DNA of 64,000 bases. Source: Marinobacter azerbaijanicus. Its GTDB lineage: Bacteria; Pseudomonadota; Gammaproteobacteria; Pseudomonadales; Oleiphilaceae. The notes below the pieces were generated by a model that was not told the origin of the DNA, did no database searches, and saw only the letters and a list, made by a program, of their open reading frames with translations. Shown one piece after another: positions 54,277 to 63,954 of this stretch; the stretch's first letter is position 1, and every line of letters begins with the position of its first letter. Location: NCBI RefSeq assembly GCF_030250645.1, contig NZ_JASSVS010000007.1, positions 62,001 through 126,000 on the forward strand, given 5' to 3'. The position numbers and the translations under genes were made by a program.

Positions 54277-57075
54277 GTGAGGGCCGCTTTTTATTTTCTG
54301 TGGGCAGTCAACTGCCTTCTGGTGTCCGGCATCTCCATTGCTGAGCCGCCCCAGCCGTCGCCAGCTCCGGTCCTGGGCAGCGACGACCTGCGTTGGTTGC
54401 ATGACCGAGACGCTTTTCGCATCGGTGTTCGTGATGGCCAGGTACCACTGGCGTTCGACACCGGGGACGGAGAGTTGGCCGGCATCTTCATTGATTACCT
54501 CAACCGGATATCCGAGAAACTGGATGTGCCCGTTGAGCCAGTTGCAGGCAGTGAAGCGCAGCTGGATGAGTGGCTCCGGGATGGCAGTCTGGATGCCCGG
54601 CTGAGCACCCGTCTGGCGAGTCAGCCGGCGCCTTCGGATGTGGCTGTGTCGTCACCACTGATGAGCGTGACCTACGGTATTTTCGTGAATTCCGGGGATG
54701 CTGGCATACGCAAACTCTCGGATCTCGAGGGTACTCGTTTGGCCCTTGTCACAAATGACCCCAATCAGTTCGCCCTGCTTGATCCTGTTGACGATTTTTC
54801 CCCCGTACCAGTAGCCAGCATCAGTGAAGCGGTCAGCATGCTCCTGTCCGGTCAGGCCGATGCGTTCCTGGGTCCGGTTCCTGTGGTTTCGGATTACCTT
54901 CAGTCCGCCATGGTGAATGGAGTGGGGATGGCCAGGCTACTGAGCCAACAATCGGCGGATGTTGTGCTTGAGGTCAGCGCCGGGGAGGATCGGATATATC
55001 GGGCGCTTAATCAGGCAGTGCTGGCCATAGACCATAACGAGCATCGTGCAATTCGGCAATCCTGGCTGCAAACGGAGTTGCCGGAGCAGGACTCGTCCAC
55101 TATTTCACTGACAGCCGACGAGAGTGAATTCCTGAAACGCAATCCCAACCTCCATGTGGCCTTCCGGCCAGACTGGCCACCGTTCGAGTTTGCTCAGGAT
55201 GGCCAGCCCACCGGGCTTGTGCCAGATCTGGTTTCCCGTCTGGAAGAGCAGCTCAATATTCGTTTCAGCCGTGAGCTTCTATCCGACAGTGCCGATGCCG
55301 AATCCGCCCTGAGCTCAGGCAGGATCGACGTATTGCCAGCTCTTTCCCGCACACCGAAGGTGCAGGACCGGTTCCTTTTCAGTCGGGCCTACCTGACGGT
55401 TCCCATCGCCCTGGCTATTCGTGATGACGGGCGGTTTGTCGGCGAGCTGAGGGAACTGAGGGAGGAGCGGGTGGGCGTCGTGAACCGTCAGGCCGGGCAC
55501 GATTACCTGCTGATCAATCACCCTGACCTCAATCTCTACCCTGTCACCTCAATCGAGGAGGGGTTGCTGGCGTTATCAAACGGGGACCTTGATGTGATGG
55601 TAACCCATATTCCGGGGGTAAGTTATACCGTGGCCAGGCTGGGGCTTTCCAACCTCAGGATTACCAGTATCACTCCCTATCAGTACGAATTGAGGTTTGC
55701 TGTCAGTAAGGAGCAGCCGGAACTCCAGCGCATCCTGAACAAAGCCCTGGGCAGTCTCGACGCTTCTGAAACCGAAGCGATCTACAACCGCTGGATTCAC
55801 CTGGATATTGAACAGGAGACGGACTACACCGTCGTGCGCCGCATCGTGCTCATCGCCATTGTGGTGGTGCTGATCTTTCTGTACTGGAACCGCAAGCTGT
55901 CGCGGGAGGTGGACGAACGTATCCGATCGGAAAATGCGCTGCGCAGAAGTGAAGATGAACTACGGGCAGCGAAACTGGAAGCAGAGCGACTCGCGCGCGA
56001 GGCGGAGGCGGCGAGCCTGACCAAAAGCGAGTTCCTGGCCAATATGTCCCACGAGATCCGCACGCCGATGAATGCAGTGATCGGTTATAGCGATCTGCTG
56101 AGCAACACCGTCAGGGACCCCCAGCAGCGGAATTATCTGGATGCCATCCGTGCGGGGAGTCGCAGCCTGCTGATGCTGATCAACGATATCCTCGACCTGT
56201 CCCGCATTGAGGCCGGCAAAATGCGGCTTGAGTATTCGGCAGTTTCAATGCGTCGTCTGCTCAGTGATGTGCGGCATATATTTGACCTCAGGGCCACCGA
56301 GCAGGGAATTTCACTCGAAGTCAGTGTTGACTCCAAGATGCCGGCGGCGATGATGCTGGACGAAACCAGGCTGCGTCAGGTTCTGTTCAATCTGGTGGGC
56401 AATGCCATCAAGTTTACCCACGAGGGTGGTGTGACCGTCCGTGCCACAGCCACGCCCCGAAAGTCAGGAGGGGGAGGGCCTGCTGCCGACGGCAGTACCG
56501 ATAAACGCAGATGGTATCGCCTGGTAGTGACGGTTGCGGATACTGGCGTGGGTATACCTGTTGAGCAGCAGGAGCAGATTTTCGAGGCCTTTGAGCAACA
56601 GGAAGGGCAGAACAGCCGGCGTTATGGGGGGACCGGTCTGGGCCTTGCCATCAGTCGCAAACTGGTACGCATGATGGGAGGCGAGCTCACCGTTGAAAGT
56701 GAGCCTGGAGCGGGCTCCACCTTTACAGTCACACTGCCGCGGGTGGAAGTGACGGATGAGCAGGCCGAGGATGAGGGTGCGCCCGAAGAGTCCGAGCGTC
56801 TGCTGGCCCAGACCCTGAGCATGCAGGAGCGCGGCTGGCTGCGGGAGCAGCTGGCCAGGGACTTTGGCGATGAGTGGCAAACAGTGCGGGAGAGCGGTGA
56901 CCCGGAACAGATGAAGGATTTTGCGATACGCATACTGGAATGGGGCAAGCGCTTCAGGTCGCCGTCGGTTACCCGCTACGGTGAGAAGCTGCTGGCGGAT
57001 GTGGAGGCGTTCAACCTTGATTCTGTCAACAGTGCGTTGGAGGCCTTTCCGCGACTGTTGGGCCGTGACCAGTAA
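54277..57075 (+). CDS. BvgS-like sensor histidine kinase with tandem periplasmic binding domains
   Basis: A 932-residue membrane kinase. A signal peptide is followed by two bacterial solute-binding (SBP_bac_3) domains (about residues 40-270 and 280-520), a membrane helix near residue 530 ([14 protein letters not shown]), and a histidine kinase with H592 ([11 protein letters not shown]), N-box LVGNAIKFT and [19 protein letters not shown]. About 90 further residues follow the kinase; no receiver or HPt domain is present, unlike BvgS/EvgS. GTG at 54277 follows GAGGAT. No cognate regulator gene is adjacent. Confidence 0.93.
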   Translation: MRAAFYFLWAVNCLLVSGISIAEPPQPSPAPVLGSDDLRWLHDRDAFRIGVRDGQVPLAFDTGDGELAGIFIDYLNRISEKLDVPVEPVAGSEAQLDEWLRDGSLDARLSTRLASQPAPSDVAVSSPLMSVTYGIFVNSGDAGIRKLSDLEGTRLALVTNDPNQFALLDPVDDFSPVPVASISEAVSMLLSGQADAFLGPVPVVSDYLQSAMVNGVGMARLLSQQSADVVLEVSAGEDRIYRALNQAVLAIDHNEHRAIRQSWLQTELPEQDSSTISLTADESEFLKRNPNLHVAFRPDWPPFEFAQDGQPTGLVPDLVSRLEEQLNIRFSRELLSDSADAESALSSGRIDVLPALSRTPKVQDRFLFSRAYLTVPIALAIRDDGRFVGELRELREERVGVVNRQAGHDYLLINHPDLNLYPVTSIEEGLLALSNGDLDVMVTHIPGVSYTVARLGLSNLRITSITPYQYELRFAVSKEQPELQRILNKALGSLDASETEAIYNRWIHLDIEQETDYTVVRRIVLIAIVVVLIFLYWNRKLSREVDERIRSENALRRSEDELRAAKLEAERLAREAEAASLTKSEFLANMSHEIRTPMNAVIGYSDLLSNTVRDPQQRNYLDAIRAGSRSLLMLINDILDLSRIEAGKMRLEYSAVSMRRLLSDVRHIFDLRATEQGISLEVSVDSKMPAAMMLDETRLRQVLFNLVGNAIKFTHEGGVTVRATATPRKSGGGGPAADGSTDKRRWYRLVVTVADTGVGIPVEQQEQIFEAFEQQEGQNSRRYGGTGLGLAISRKLVRMMGGELTVESEPGAGSTFTVTLPRVEVTDEQAEDEGAPEESERLLAQTLSMQERGWLREQLARDFGDEWQTVRESGDPEQMKDFAIRILEWGKRFRSPSVTRYGEKLLADVEAFNLDSVNSALEAFPRLLGRDQ

Positions 57076-57083
57076 GACTGCTG

Positions 57084-57446
57084 TCAGAGGCAGTCGTACT
57101 GGGACTTTCGGTCAAAGGCAACCGCGACCATGTCATACCCGGAATCGGACAGGGACTGGATCAGCTCCCGGTCTTTCAGCAGCGCCATGCAGACTTTATG
57201 AACACTGGCCTGCAACTGGTCGGCGGCCGGGTCGGATTCGAAACGGAAGTCCACAATCAGGTATTTGCGCTCAATAGGGGAGGTGTCGGGGATATCCTCG
57301 CGCTCAACGCTCTCATACCCGATGTAGGTTGCTTGCTGATCAGGAAAGACACCGCTGAGCAATACGTCCAGATTGCCTGCCGTTGCGGGCTTTATAGCCA
57401 GGACCAGCAAGAGGGCGAAGGCGCCAGCGATACTGCGGATAGTCAT
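57084..57446 (-). CDS. Exported protein of unknown function
   Basis: A 120-residue protein with a signal peptide (SIAGAFALLLVLAIKPATA, cleavage before GNLD). The mature part ends with VAFDRKSQYDCL, and two cysteines (one in KVCMALL, one near the end) may form a disulfide. No family was recognised. It is convergent with the sensor kinase gene (8 bp between stops) and divergent from the 210-residue protein gene. The start is an ATG with GGAGTGG nearby. Confidence 0.7.
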   Translation of the reverse strand: MTIRSIAGAFALLLVLAIKPATAGNLDVLLSGVFPDQQATYIGYESVEREDIPDTSPIERKYLIVDFRFESDPAADQLQASVHKVCMALLKDRELIQSLSDSGYDMVAVAFDRKSQYDCL

Positions 57447-57664
57447 GGAGCCACTCCTGTGATGTGAGTCCGTGGAGGTCTGTAAATATATGTAACATTT
57501 AGTTACTGATCATTATTGCAGAGTCCTGGCCGTTTTTCCTGATTTGTGCACACATTTTTCAATTGTTTGCAGTTTCCGGCAGAACTGGACCGGACAGCCG
57601 CGAATTTCCCGGGCCGCCGGGATCAACTATGATGAAAGAATCAGGTACAGCTAGAGGCAGAATC

Positions 57665-58297
57665 ATGTTCCAGCTCATTTTTAAAGGTGAATGCACGCCA
57701 GGGACCGATCCGGCAACGGCCCGAAACAATGCCAGAGCCTTGTTCAAGGCCACGTTGGAGCAGGTAGACCGTATGTTCAGTGGTCAGCCGGTGGTGATCC
57801 GCAACAAGCTTGAAGAGGTGCAGGCGGAAAAGTACCGGGCCGTCTTGCAGAAACACGGCATGGTGGCCTATGTAAAGCCCATGGAAGGGGCGGCGCAACC
57901 TGCGGCATCCAGTCCGTCGCCAGCGCGGGAGCCCTCAGCGCAGTCGCAATCCGAGCAGACGGCCAGGCCATCAGTGGCGGAACAGGCTGCGCCTGAGCAG
58001 GGTTCCAGTTCTGGCAAGCCGGCCTCGTCCGTTGCCGTGGAGCCGGGCGATCGCCTGCCGGTGGCGGGCGAGAAGGTCGACACGATTCTTTCCGGGTCCG
58101 GGCTGAGTCTCGACCCGGTCGGTGTAACCCTTGAGGAGCACAGAGACGCTCCGCCCCCCATGTTTCAGCACCTTGACGACTGGACACTGGCACCACCAGG
58201 AAGTGAGCTGGGGGTAAAGCGGGATATCCCGCCCCCCGTCGTGCCGGATGTCTCCCATTTGTCACTGGCTGAAGAAGACGGCAAGGAAAATCAATAG
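57665..58297 (+). CDS. Protein of unknown function with N-terminal alpha/beta domain and Pro/Ala/Ser linker
   Basis: A 210-residue protein. Residues 1-75 form a compact domain (MFQLIFKGECTPGTDPATAR, NNARALFKATLEQVDRMFSG, RAVLQKHGMVAYVKPM) similar to small modules seen at the N-termini of assorted gammaproteobacterial membrane or periplasmic proteins. The rest is a low-complexity Ser/Pro/Ala/Gln region and an acidic end with DDWTLAPPGSELGVKRDIPPP. No signal peptide is visible. Start 57665 follows AGAGGCAG; an open upstream frame is rejected. It lies 12 bp upstream of the PlpD-like gene. Confidence 0.65.
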   Translation: MFQLIFKGECTPGTDPATARNNARALFKATLEQVDRMFSGQPVVIRNKLEEVQAEKYRAVLQKHGMVAYVKPMEGAAQPAASSPSPAREPSAQSQSEQTARPSVAEQAAPEQGSSSGKPASSVAVEPGDRLPVAGEKVDTILSGSGLSLDPVGVTLEEHRDAPPPMFQHLDDWTLAPPGSELGVKRDIPPPVVPDVSHLSLAEEDGKENQ

Positions 58298-58309
58298 CAT
58301 GCGGGCAGG

Positions 58310-60514
58310 ATGATGTCGGCACGGGGATTACTGGTACTGACGATTGCGGTGCTGGGATGCATTCCGGCAGTGGCCGACACCGGACGGCCAAAAGTAGGGC
58401 TGGTGCTCAGTGGGGGAGGTGCCAAGGGCATGGCCCATGTCGGCGTGCTGCGTGTGTTGGAAGAAATGCAAATACCGGTCGATGTGGTGGTAGGCACCAG
58501 TGCAGGTTCTGCGGTTGGTGCACTCTATGCCTCTGGCATGGAGGTTCCTGAAATCGAAGAGCGCTTCATCGAGATGGACTGGGTCTCGAGTTTTCGCGAT
58601 GACCCGGGTCGTGCCTATAAACCGGTTCGTCGCAAGCGCCAGGACTGGCGCTTCCCGGTTTCACCGGGCATCGGTGTTCGTGCGGATGGTCTGCACTTGG
58701 GCGGGGGTATCATCGCCGGCCAGAATCTGGGGTTTATTCTCAACGAGCTTACCCGCGAAGCTTCTCTGGTGGAGGATTTTGACAGGCTGGCTATCCCCTT
58801 TCGCGCGGTTGCCACGGATCTGGAAACCGGCGAGGAAGTGGTTATCGGTAGTGGTAATCTGTCCGATGCTATTCGCGCCAGCATGAGTATTCCCGGTGTC
58901 TACGCTCCGGTCACGCTGGACGGGCGCCTGTTAGTGGACGGTGGCGTTGCCAATAACCTGCCGGTCAGTGTGGCCAGGGATCTCGGCGCTGAGATCATCA
59001 TTGCTGTGGACATAACGGACCCATTGCTGGAACGTGAGGAGATCCGCGAGGCGTTTTCTGTAGTGGGCCAGCTGACCACCATGATGACCCGCAGAAACAC
59101 CGAGCAGCAATTGGAGTTGCTGACGGAGGAAGACATTCTGATCCGGCCGGATCTGGAGGGGCTTTCCTCGTCGGACTTCTATGAGGCCCCAGCGCTGTTT
59201 GAGCTGGGTGCCAGTGGCACTCGAAAGCATGCCGGTGAGCTTCGTCACCTGAGCGTTAGCGACGATGAATGGAACCGTTTTCGTAGCGGTGTTAAGGCAC
59301 ATTCATTCAGTCCCGGTCTGATTACCGCAATCCGTATTGACGACAATTCCCGCCTGGCGGGGGATTTCCTGCGTCAGAGGATAAGCCAGAAAACCGGTGA
59401 ACCCTTGGATGTCGAAGCGCTTGAGGAAGATCTCAAGCGCATCTATGGACTTGGCTACTATGAAACGGTTTCCTATTCGCTGGCGCCTTCGGATACGGCT
59501 GGCACGGAGCTAGTTGTCAGGGTCCGGGAGAAAAGCTGGGGGCCCAACTACCTTTCATTCGGCCTTCACTACGAGGACAACTTCGAAAACGACACCCGTT
59601 TCAATGTGGCAACGTCGTTGCGTATGACGGGTCTCAATGCCCTGGGTGGCGAGTGGGCAACGGGGCTTCAGCTGGGTACCCAACCCTGGATCCGCACCCA
59701 GTGGTTCCAGCCCCTGGACTATGGGTTCAAACGCTTCCTGACTCTGGGAGGCGAGTATGACAGGGAGAGTCTGAGTGCGTTTGATGGCGAGGGCGAGCGT
59801 ATCGCCGAAGTGGATGTTACCAACCGACAGGTGGATCTTGCCATAGGCACTGAACTCGGGGCGAACGGAGAAATTCGCCTTGAGTATATGCGAGGATATG
59901 CCACTGTTGACGGGCAGGTGGGACAACCGGTGGCGCCCTCCGGCTCCATCCAGAGTGGCAGTCTTAATCTGCAGCTGGTCCACGACTCCCTGGATGACAC
60001 CTTTCTTCCGGAGTCCGGCGCCTTTGCCGGTATTCGCGGCCGGGTCGAGCGCCCCGGCCTGGGGTCTGACCGTCACTTCGATTCTGTGACCATCATGACT
60101 CTGGGCACCGCCAGCTGGAAAAAAACCAGCATTACCGGACTTCTTTACGGAAGAGCAGTGACCCGTGGAGAAGCCGGGGTCGAGAACTCGGTGCTGCTGG
60201 GCGGGTTTCGTCGGCTGTCGGCCTACAGTAAGGGTGAGATAGCGGGCGAGGATGCAGCACTTGCCGGCGTCTTTGGCCGTCAGGAGTTTGGTGGGCCTTT
60301 TGTATCCTGGTTTGCCGGAGCCGGTTTCGAAACCGGTAACGCCTGGCCATCGCTTGGAGATGCCAGATGGAATGACCTGCTGTATTCAGGCAGTGTATTC
60401 GCTGGGGTTGAAACCTTCCTGGGGCCGCTTCAGGTGGCCACTGCCTACAACAACGAGGATGACTGGAGTGCCTACCTGAGCCTCGGGTTCTCGTTTACCC
60501 GTCTGTTTGACTGA
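58310..60514 (+). CDS. PlpD-like patatin phospholipase with POTRA and outer-membrane barrel (type Vd)
   Basis: A 734-residue exported protein. A signal peptide (ends near AVADTG) precedes a patatin-like lipase domain with oxyanion loop GGGAKGMAHVG, nucleophile S64 in GTSAGS and catalytic D210 in VDGGVANN. A POTRA-like region follows (about 330-420), then a Bac_surface_Ag beta-barrel ending LSLGFSFTRLFD. This is the PlpD layout, in which the lipase is carried to the surface by its own barrel. ATG at 58310 and at 58313 are both possible. The 210-residue gene is 12 bp upstream. Confidence 0.92.
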   Translation: MMSARGLLVLTIAVLGCIPAVADTGRPKVGLVLSGGGAKGMAHVGVLRVLEEMQIPVDVVVGTSAGSAVGALYASGMEVPEIEERFIEMDWVSSFRDDPGRAYKPVRRKRQDWRFPVSPGIGVRADGLHLGGGIIAGQNLGFILNELTREASLVEDFDRLAIPFRAVATDLETGEEVVIGSGNLSDAIRASMSIPGVYAPVTLDGRLLVDGGVANNLPVSVARDLGAEIIIAVDITDPLLEREEIREAFSVVGQLTTMMTRRNTEQQLELLTEEDILIRPDLEGLSSSDFYEAPALFELGASGTRKHAGELRHLSVSDDEWNRFRSGVKAHSFSPGLITAIRIDDNSRLAGDFLRQRISQKTGEPLDVEALEEDLKRIYGLGYYETVSYSLAPSDTAGTELVVRVREKSWGPNYLSFGLHYEDNFENDTRFNVATSLRMTGLNALGGEWATGLQLGTQPWIRTQWFQPLDYGFKRFLTLGGEYDRESLSAFDGEGERIAEVDVTNRQVDLAIGTELGANGEIRLEYMRGYATVDGQVGQPVAPSGSIQSGSLNLQLVHDSLDDTFLPESGAFAGIRGRVERPGLGSDRHFDSVTIMTLGTASWKKTSITGLLYGRAVTRGEAGVENSVLLGGFRRLSAYSKGEIAGEDAALAGVFGRQEFGGPFVSWFAGAGFETGNAWPSLGDARWNDLLYSGSVFAGVETFLGPLQVATAYNNEDDWSAYLSLGFSFTRLFD

Positions 60515-60524
60515 CTGCATCGAT

Positions 60525-61199
60525 TCACGCAGTGGCAGGCGTGCTTCCGATGGCGTCGAGGACCTGTCGGCACTGCTGTTCAGCGTATTTTTCCAGGATA
60601 TCGGCCAGACGCTCCTCGTCGTGCTCCCTGATGGCATCAATGGATTCACGGACGTGTTGCAGGTTGTCCTCCAGCACCCGATTGCCCCCGCGCTGAAAAG
60701 CGACGAAGGCACAGCGTTTGGCTGAGGGCCAGAGATCCTCTATGGCGGATACAATGAAATAGTTGTCGGCGTAGGCCAGTGACGCCTGGGTATACTCGAT
60801 GCCCAGCTCCAGGAAAGCCAGCAGGTCATTTTTGTCGTGACAGGCTTTCATGCGCTGATACAGGGACTCAAGCTTTTCCATGTCCTCGGCTTGCCACTGC
60901 CGCACCAGCTTACGGCCGGTATGGGTCAGGTACAGTTGCAGCACCTCGTAAAGACTGCGCACAAAAAACTCGTCCAGCGGTGTAACGAAGGCCCCCTTGC
61001 GCGGAACGTTCTGCACCAGGTGGCGCTTTTCCAGCAACAGTAAACCCTCGCGGATGGAACCATGGCTGACGTCCATCTGTTTCGCCATGGCGCTTTCGTA
61101 GATCCGCTCTCCAGAGCGCAGTTGGCCGAAAGCGATGAGGTTTTCAATGTGGCGTGCAACCTGTTCAGTCAGGGTTTCGCGGGGCTTGAATGTGGTCAT
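60525..61199 (-). CDS. GntR family transcriptional regulator (FadR/FCD type)
   Basis: A 224-residue regulator. A winged helix-turn-helix (LTEQVARHIENLIAFGQLRSGERIYESAMAKQMDVSHGSIREGLLLLEKRHLV is split by conserved residues) occupies residues 10-75, followed by an all-helical FCD ligand-binding domain. The DNA recognition block SHGSIREGL and the RKGAFV wing are typical. The ligand is unknown. It is convergent with the PlpD-like gene (10 bp) and separate from the cardiolipin synthase gene. Confidence 0.9.
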   Translation of the reverse strand: MTTFKPRETLTEQVARHIENLIAFGQLRSGERIYESAMAKQMDVSHGSIREGLLLLEKRHLVQNVPRKGAFVTPLDEFFVRSLYEVLQLYLTHTGRKLVRQWQAEDMEKLESLYQRMKACHDKNDLLAFLELGIEYTQASLAYADNYFIVSAIEDLWPSAKRCAFVAFQRGGNRVLEDNLQHVRESIDAIREHDEERLADILEKYAEQQCRQVLDAIGSTPATA

Positions 61200-61307
61200 G
61201 GTCCTGCTTCGTTACAGCGTGCTGGCTCAATGGTTCTGGCATACTCTCACATTCTTTACGTCCGGAAAATGGTCACACTGAAAGCGGTTCCGCTGTCGCG
61301 GTGTGTT

Positions 61308-62744
61308 TCAGAGCAGGGGAGCCATCAGGCGGGTGGCCCTGCAGGCGAGGCGGAATGGAATTGAACGGTCCCGGTAATCCCGCTCTGTCATCAGTCGGCA
61401 GCTACTGAGGTCTTGCTCCAGCATCTGTTCGACACCGTCTACAAAATCTCCGGCTGTGCTGATGGCGGTAATCTCGAAATTCAGCCGCATTGACCGGTTG
61501 TCCAGATTGGCCGTGCCCACGGCAGCGTAGCGGTGATCCACCAGCACCATTTTCTGGTGCATGAAGCCGGGCTGATACCGGTAGATCCCGATACCGGTCC
61601 GGCAGGCCTGGACCAGGTAGGAATAGGCGGCAAGCCCGATCAGCCGGCTGTCGGATTTCTCCGGAATGATGATTCGCACATCCACACCCCGGAGCGCGGC
61701 CAGCTGCAGCGCATTCATGATCTGGAAATCGGGCACGAAATAGGGCGAGGCAATCCAGATCCGCTCCCGGGCGTTGTTGATGCAGTTCAGGAAGAACAGC
61801 GTGCAGGTTTCATAAGGGTCTGCCGGGCCGGTGGGAAGGATCAGCACTTCCTGATTGCCCCGAGCCGGCAGGGAGGGGGTCCAGTTGAGAGTGGGGAACT
61901 CTTCGCTGGCCCAGTTCCAGTCTTCCAGCCAGGCCAGTTGCAGGCCGGTCACTGCCGGCCCGGTGATGCGGCAGTGACTGTCACGCCAGGGTTCTTCGTC
62001 CATGGCGGTGCCCAGGTACTCGTCACCGAGGTTAATGCCCCCGACAAAACCCACCTCGCCGTCGCAGACCAACAGTTTGCGGTGGTTGCGGAAATTGACC
62101 TGCATCCGCATGCGGCGAAAATTGCCGTCTCCGAACGAAGCAACTTTTGCCCCGGCTGCAGCCAGTTCCCTGAGGTATTTTCTGGGTAGCCAGACACTGC
62201 CGATATCGTCAAACAGAAACCAGACTTCCACGCCCTGGGCCAGTTTGCGTTTCAGAATCGACTTGATGCGCTGGCCCACCTTGTCGGATCGAACAATATA
62301 GAATTCCAGGAGAATATAGTGGCGGGCGTTCTCCATGGCGTCGAACAGTGCCTCGAAGGTTGCCTCACCGTCCTTGAGCAGGTCGCACTGGTTGCCCCTG
62401 GTGAAAGGTTGCCGGCCCAGCTTGCAGAGTACCTGGAGTTCATCGTGAAAATGCTCGTGGTCCCGCTGGTTGATGGCCTCGGTCTGCTGTTCGAAACGGT
62501 TGAGCAGGGCGGTGAGTGCTGCATCTCCCGTTCGGCGGGTCCTCAGGTAGCCTCCGAACCGGTTGCGGCCGAACAGCAGAAACATGGGAACGGCGATGTA
62601 GGGCAGGCCGATCAGTGCCAGGACCCAGGCAAGTGCGCCCTGGGCCGTTCGGTAGGTCATCAATATCCGGTAGATGCAGACTGCTGCCGCGGCATAGAGC
62701 AGCCCGATGGCAATCGCGAGCCAGGGGATCTCTGCCGGGCTCAT
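61308..62744 (-). CDS. cls: Cardiolipin synthase
   Basis: A 478-residue phospholipase D superfamily enzyme. Two N-terminal membrane segments (IAIGLLYAAAAVCIY, LAWVLALIGLPYIAVPMFLLFG) are followed by two HKD motifs: NFRNHRKLLVCDGEVGFVGG and FMHQKMVLVDHRYAAVGTANLD. It condenses two phosphatidylglycerols to cardiolipin. Length matches ClsA. Its ATG overlaps the stop of the AraC gene by ATGA, so the two are cotranscribed. Confidence 0.94.
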   Translation of the reverse strand: MSPAEIPWLAIAIGLLYAAAAVCIYRILMTYRTAQGALAWVLALIGLPYIAVPMFLLFGRNRFGGYLRTRRTGDAALTALLNRFEQQTEAINQRDHEHFHDELQVLCKLGRQPFTRGNQCDLLKDGEATFEALFDAMENARHYILLEFYIVRSDKVGQRIKSILKRKLAQGVEVWFLFDDIGSVWLPRKYLRELAAAGAKVASFGDGNFRRMRMQVNFRNHRKLLVCDGEVGFVGGINLGDEYLGTAMDEEPWRDSHCRITGPAVTGLQLAWLEDWNWASEEFPTLNWTPSLPARGNQEVLILPTGPADPYETCTLFFLNCINNARERIWIASPYFVPDFQIMNALQLAALRGVDVRIIIPEKSDSRLIGLAAYSYLVQACRTGIGIYRYQPGFMHQKMVLVDHRYAAVGTANLDNRSMRLNFEITAISTAGDFVDGVEQMLEQDLSSCRLMTERDYRDRSIPFRLACRATRLMAPLL

Positions 62745-63805
62745 TCTGACGCTTCCCCGGTTTCGTTGGCCTGGTGACGGGCCCGATACTGGGCCGGGGC
62801 CATGCCGGTCCAGCGTTTGAACGCCCGGCTGAAGGCGCTGAGTTCGGAGAAGCCCAGCAGGAATGCAATCTCGCCCAGCGCGTAATGGTCTGACGCAACA
62901 TACCTCAGGGCTTTATCCTTGCGTACCTCTTCCACCAGTTCGTGGAATCCCAGACCTTCCTTCTTCAGGCGCCGATACAGAGTCTGTCGGCTCATGTGGC
63001 ACTGCTTCGCCAGGGTGTCGGCATCAATACGTTCAGTAGCCATCTGGCGGGAAATCAGTCGCCGTATCTTGCGGCCAAAGGTGCGCCGGCCCTGAAGTCG
63101 CGCAAGCAGGCTATTGACCTGTTTGAGTACCGCCGAATAGACGTAGGGATTGCGGTGTGGAATCGGGTGGCTCAGGTGCCGGCTGTGGAATGCAAGACGG
63201 GTGGTGCCGGAACCGAAATAGACGTGCCCGCCCAGTAGGCGGGGATACTCCGCGGCATAGGACGGCTCCGGGTGGGCAATCTCGGTCCACTCGGCAACAA
63301 TGGACGGGTGGATGAAATGTCGCGTCCGGCAAATAGCCGCTGCCAGGGTCCGGTCCATATCCTGGCGGCAGTAATGCCCGGGTGAATCCGCCTGCCAGGT
63401 GAGAATGGCCTGCTCGCCGGCCTGCTCGAAACTCAGTATGACCGACTCATTGATCAACCGGTGCAGCCGCACATACTGGGTGACTGCCTCGCCGAGGGTA
63501 TCGCAATTGAAGAACACATGGCCCACCAGTCCCATCCGGTCAGGATCCACCACCTGGCCGGCATGAAGTCCTACGGCAGGATCACCGGTGACTTTCTCCG
63601 CATGTTGCCAGAGGCGGTAATGGTTTTCGGCGGGAATGCGAAGATCCGGGTCGGTCAGTTCGGTGCGGGTGTAACCGGTGATCTGCTCAACAACAGGAAG
63701 GTCCAGTACCCGTTGCCGGTCAAGATAATGAACCAGTGCCAGCGTGCTTGAAGCTGCAACCAGTGGCGATGTGGTGGCTTCTGCCTGTGGAGCGTTCACG
63801 GTCAC
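62741..63805 (-). CDS. AraC family transcriptional regulator (OruR/Arabinose-binding N-terminal type)
   Basis: A 354-residue regulator. The N-terminal 210 residues are of the Arabinose_bd type (RIPAENHYRLWQHAEKVTGDPAVGL), followed by an AraC DNA-binding domain with two helix-turn-helix motifs (RIDADTLAKQCHMSRQTLYRRLKKEG and YALGEIAFLLGFSELSAFSRAFKRWTG). GTG at 63805 or at 63799 (after AAGGTGACC) can start it. It is cotranscribed with cls and divergent from the gene starting at 63955; a likely binding site lies between. Confidence 0.9.
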   Translation of the reverse strand: MTVNAPQAEATTSPLVAASSTLALVHYLDRQRVLDLPVVEQITGYTRTELTDPDLRIPAENHYRLWQHAEKVTGDPAVGLHAGQVVDPDRMGLVGHVFFNCDTLGEAVTQYVRLHRLINESVILSFEQAGEQAILTWQADSPGHYCRQDMDRTLAAAICRTRHFIHPSIVAEWTEIAHPEPSYAAEYPRLLGGHVYFGSGTTRLAFHSRHLSHPIPHRNPYVYSAVLKQVNSLLARLQGRRTFGRKIRRLISRQMATERIDADTLAKQCHMSRQTLYRRLKKEGLGFHELVEEVRKDKALRYVASDHYALGEIAFLLGFSELSAFSRAFKRWTGMAPAQYRARHQANETGEASE

Positions 63806-63849
63806 CTTTGTTTGATGGTTAACAGGAATTCATCGATGCTGATACAAAA

Positions 63850-63876
63850 TGTCAAGCCTGTGGGACAGCCTGTCAA
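63850..63876 (+). promoter_or_regulatory. Candidate AraC-family operator
   Basis: Two direct TGTCAA repeats start 21 bp apart (63850 and 63871), two helical turns, with a small palindrome CTGT-GGG-ACAG between them. This spacing is typical of tandem half-sites for AraC-family regulators. It lies between the divergent regulator gene and the gene starting at 63955. Confidence 0.5.
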
Positions 63877-63954
63877 TGGTATATCCCCGTAACAACGATA
63901 GCATTAAGTTATTGAGGATTCTCATCCGCACATTATGAATCAGGAGGTGTTTTC

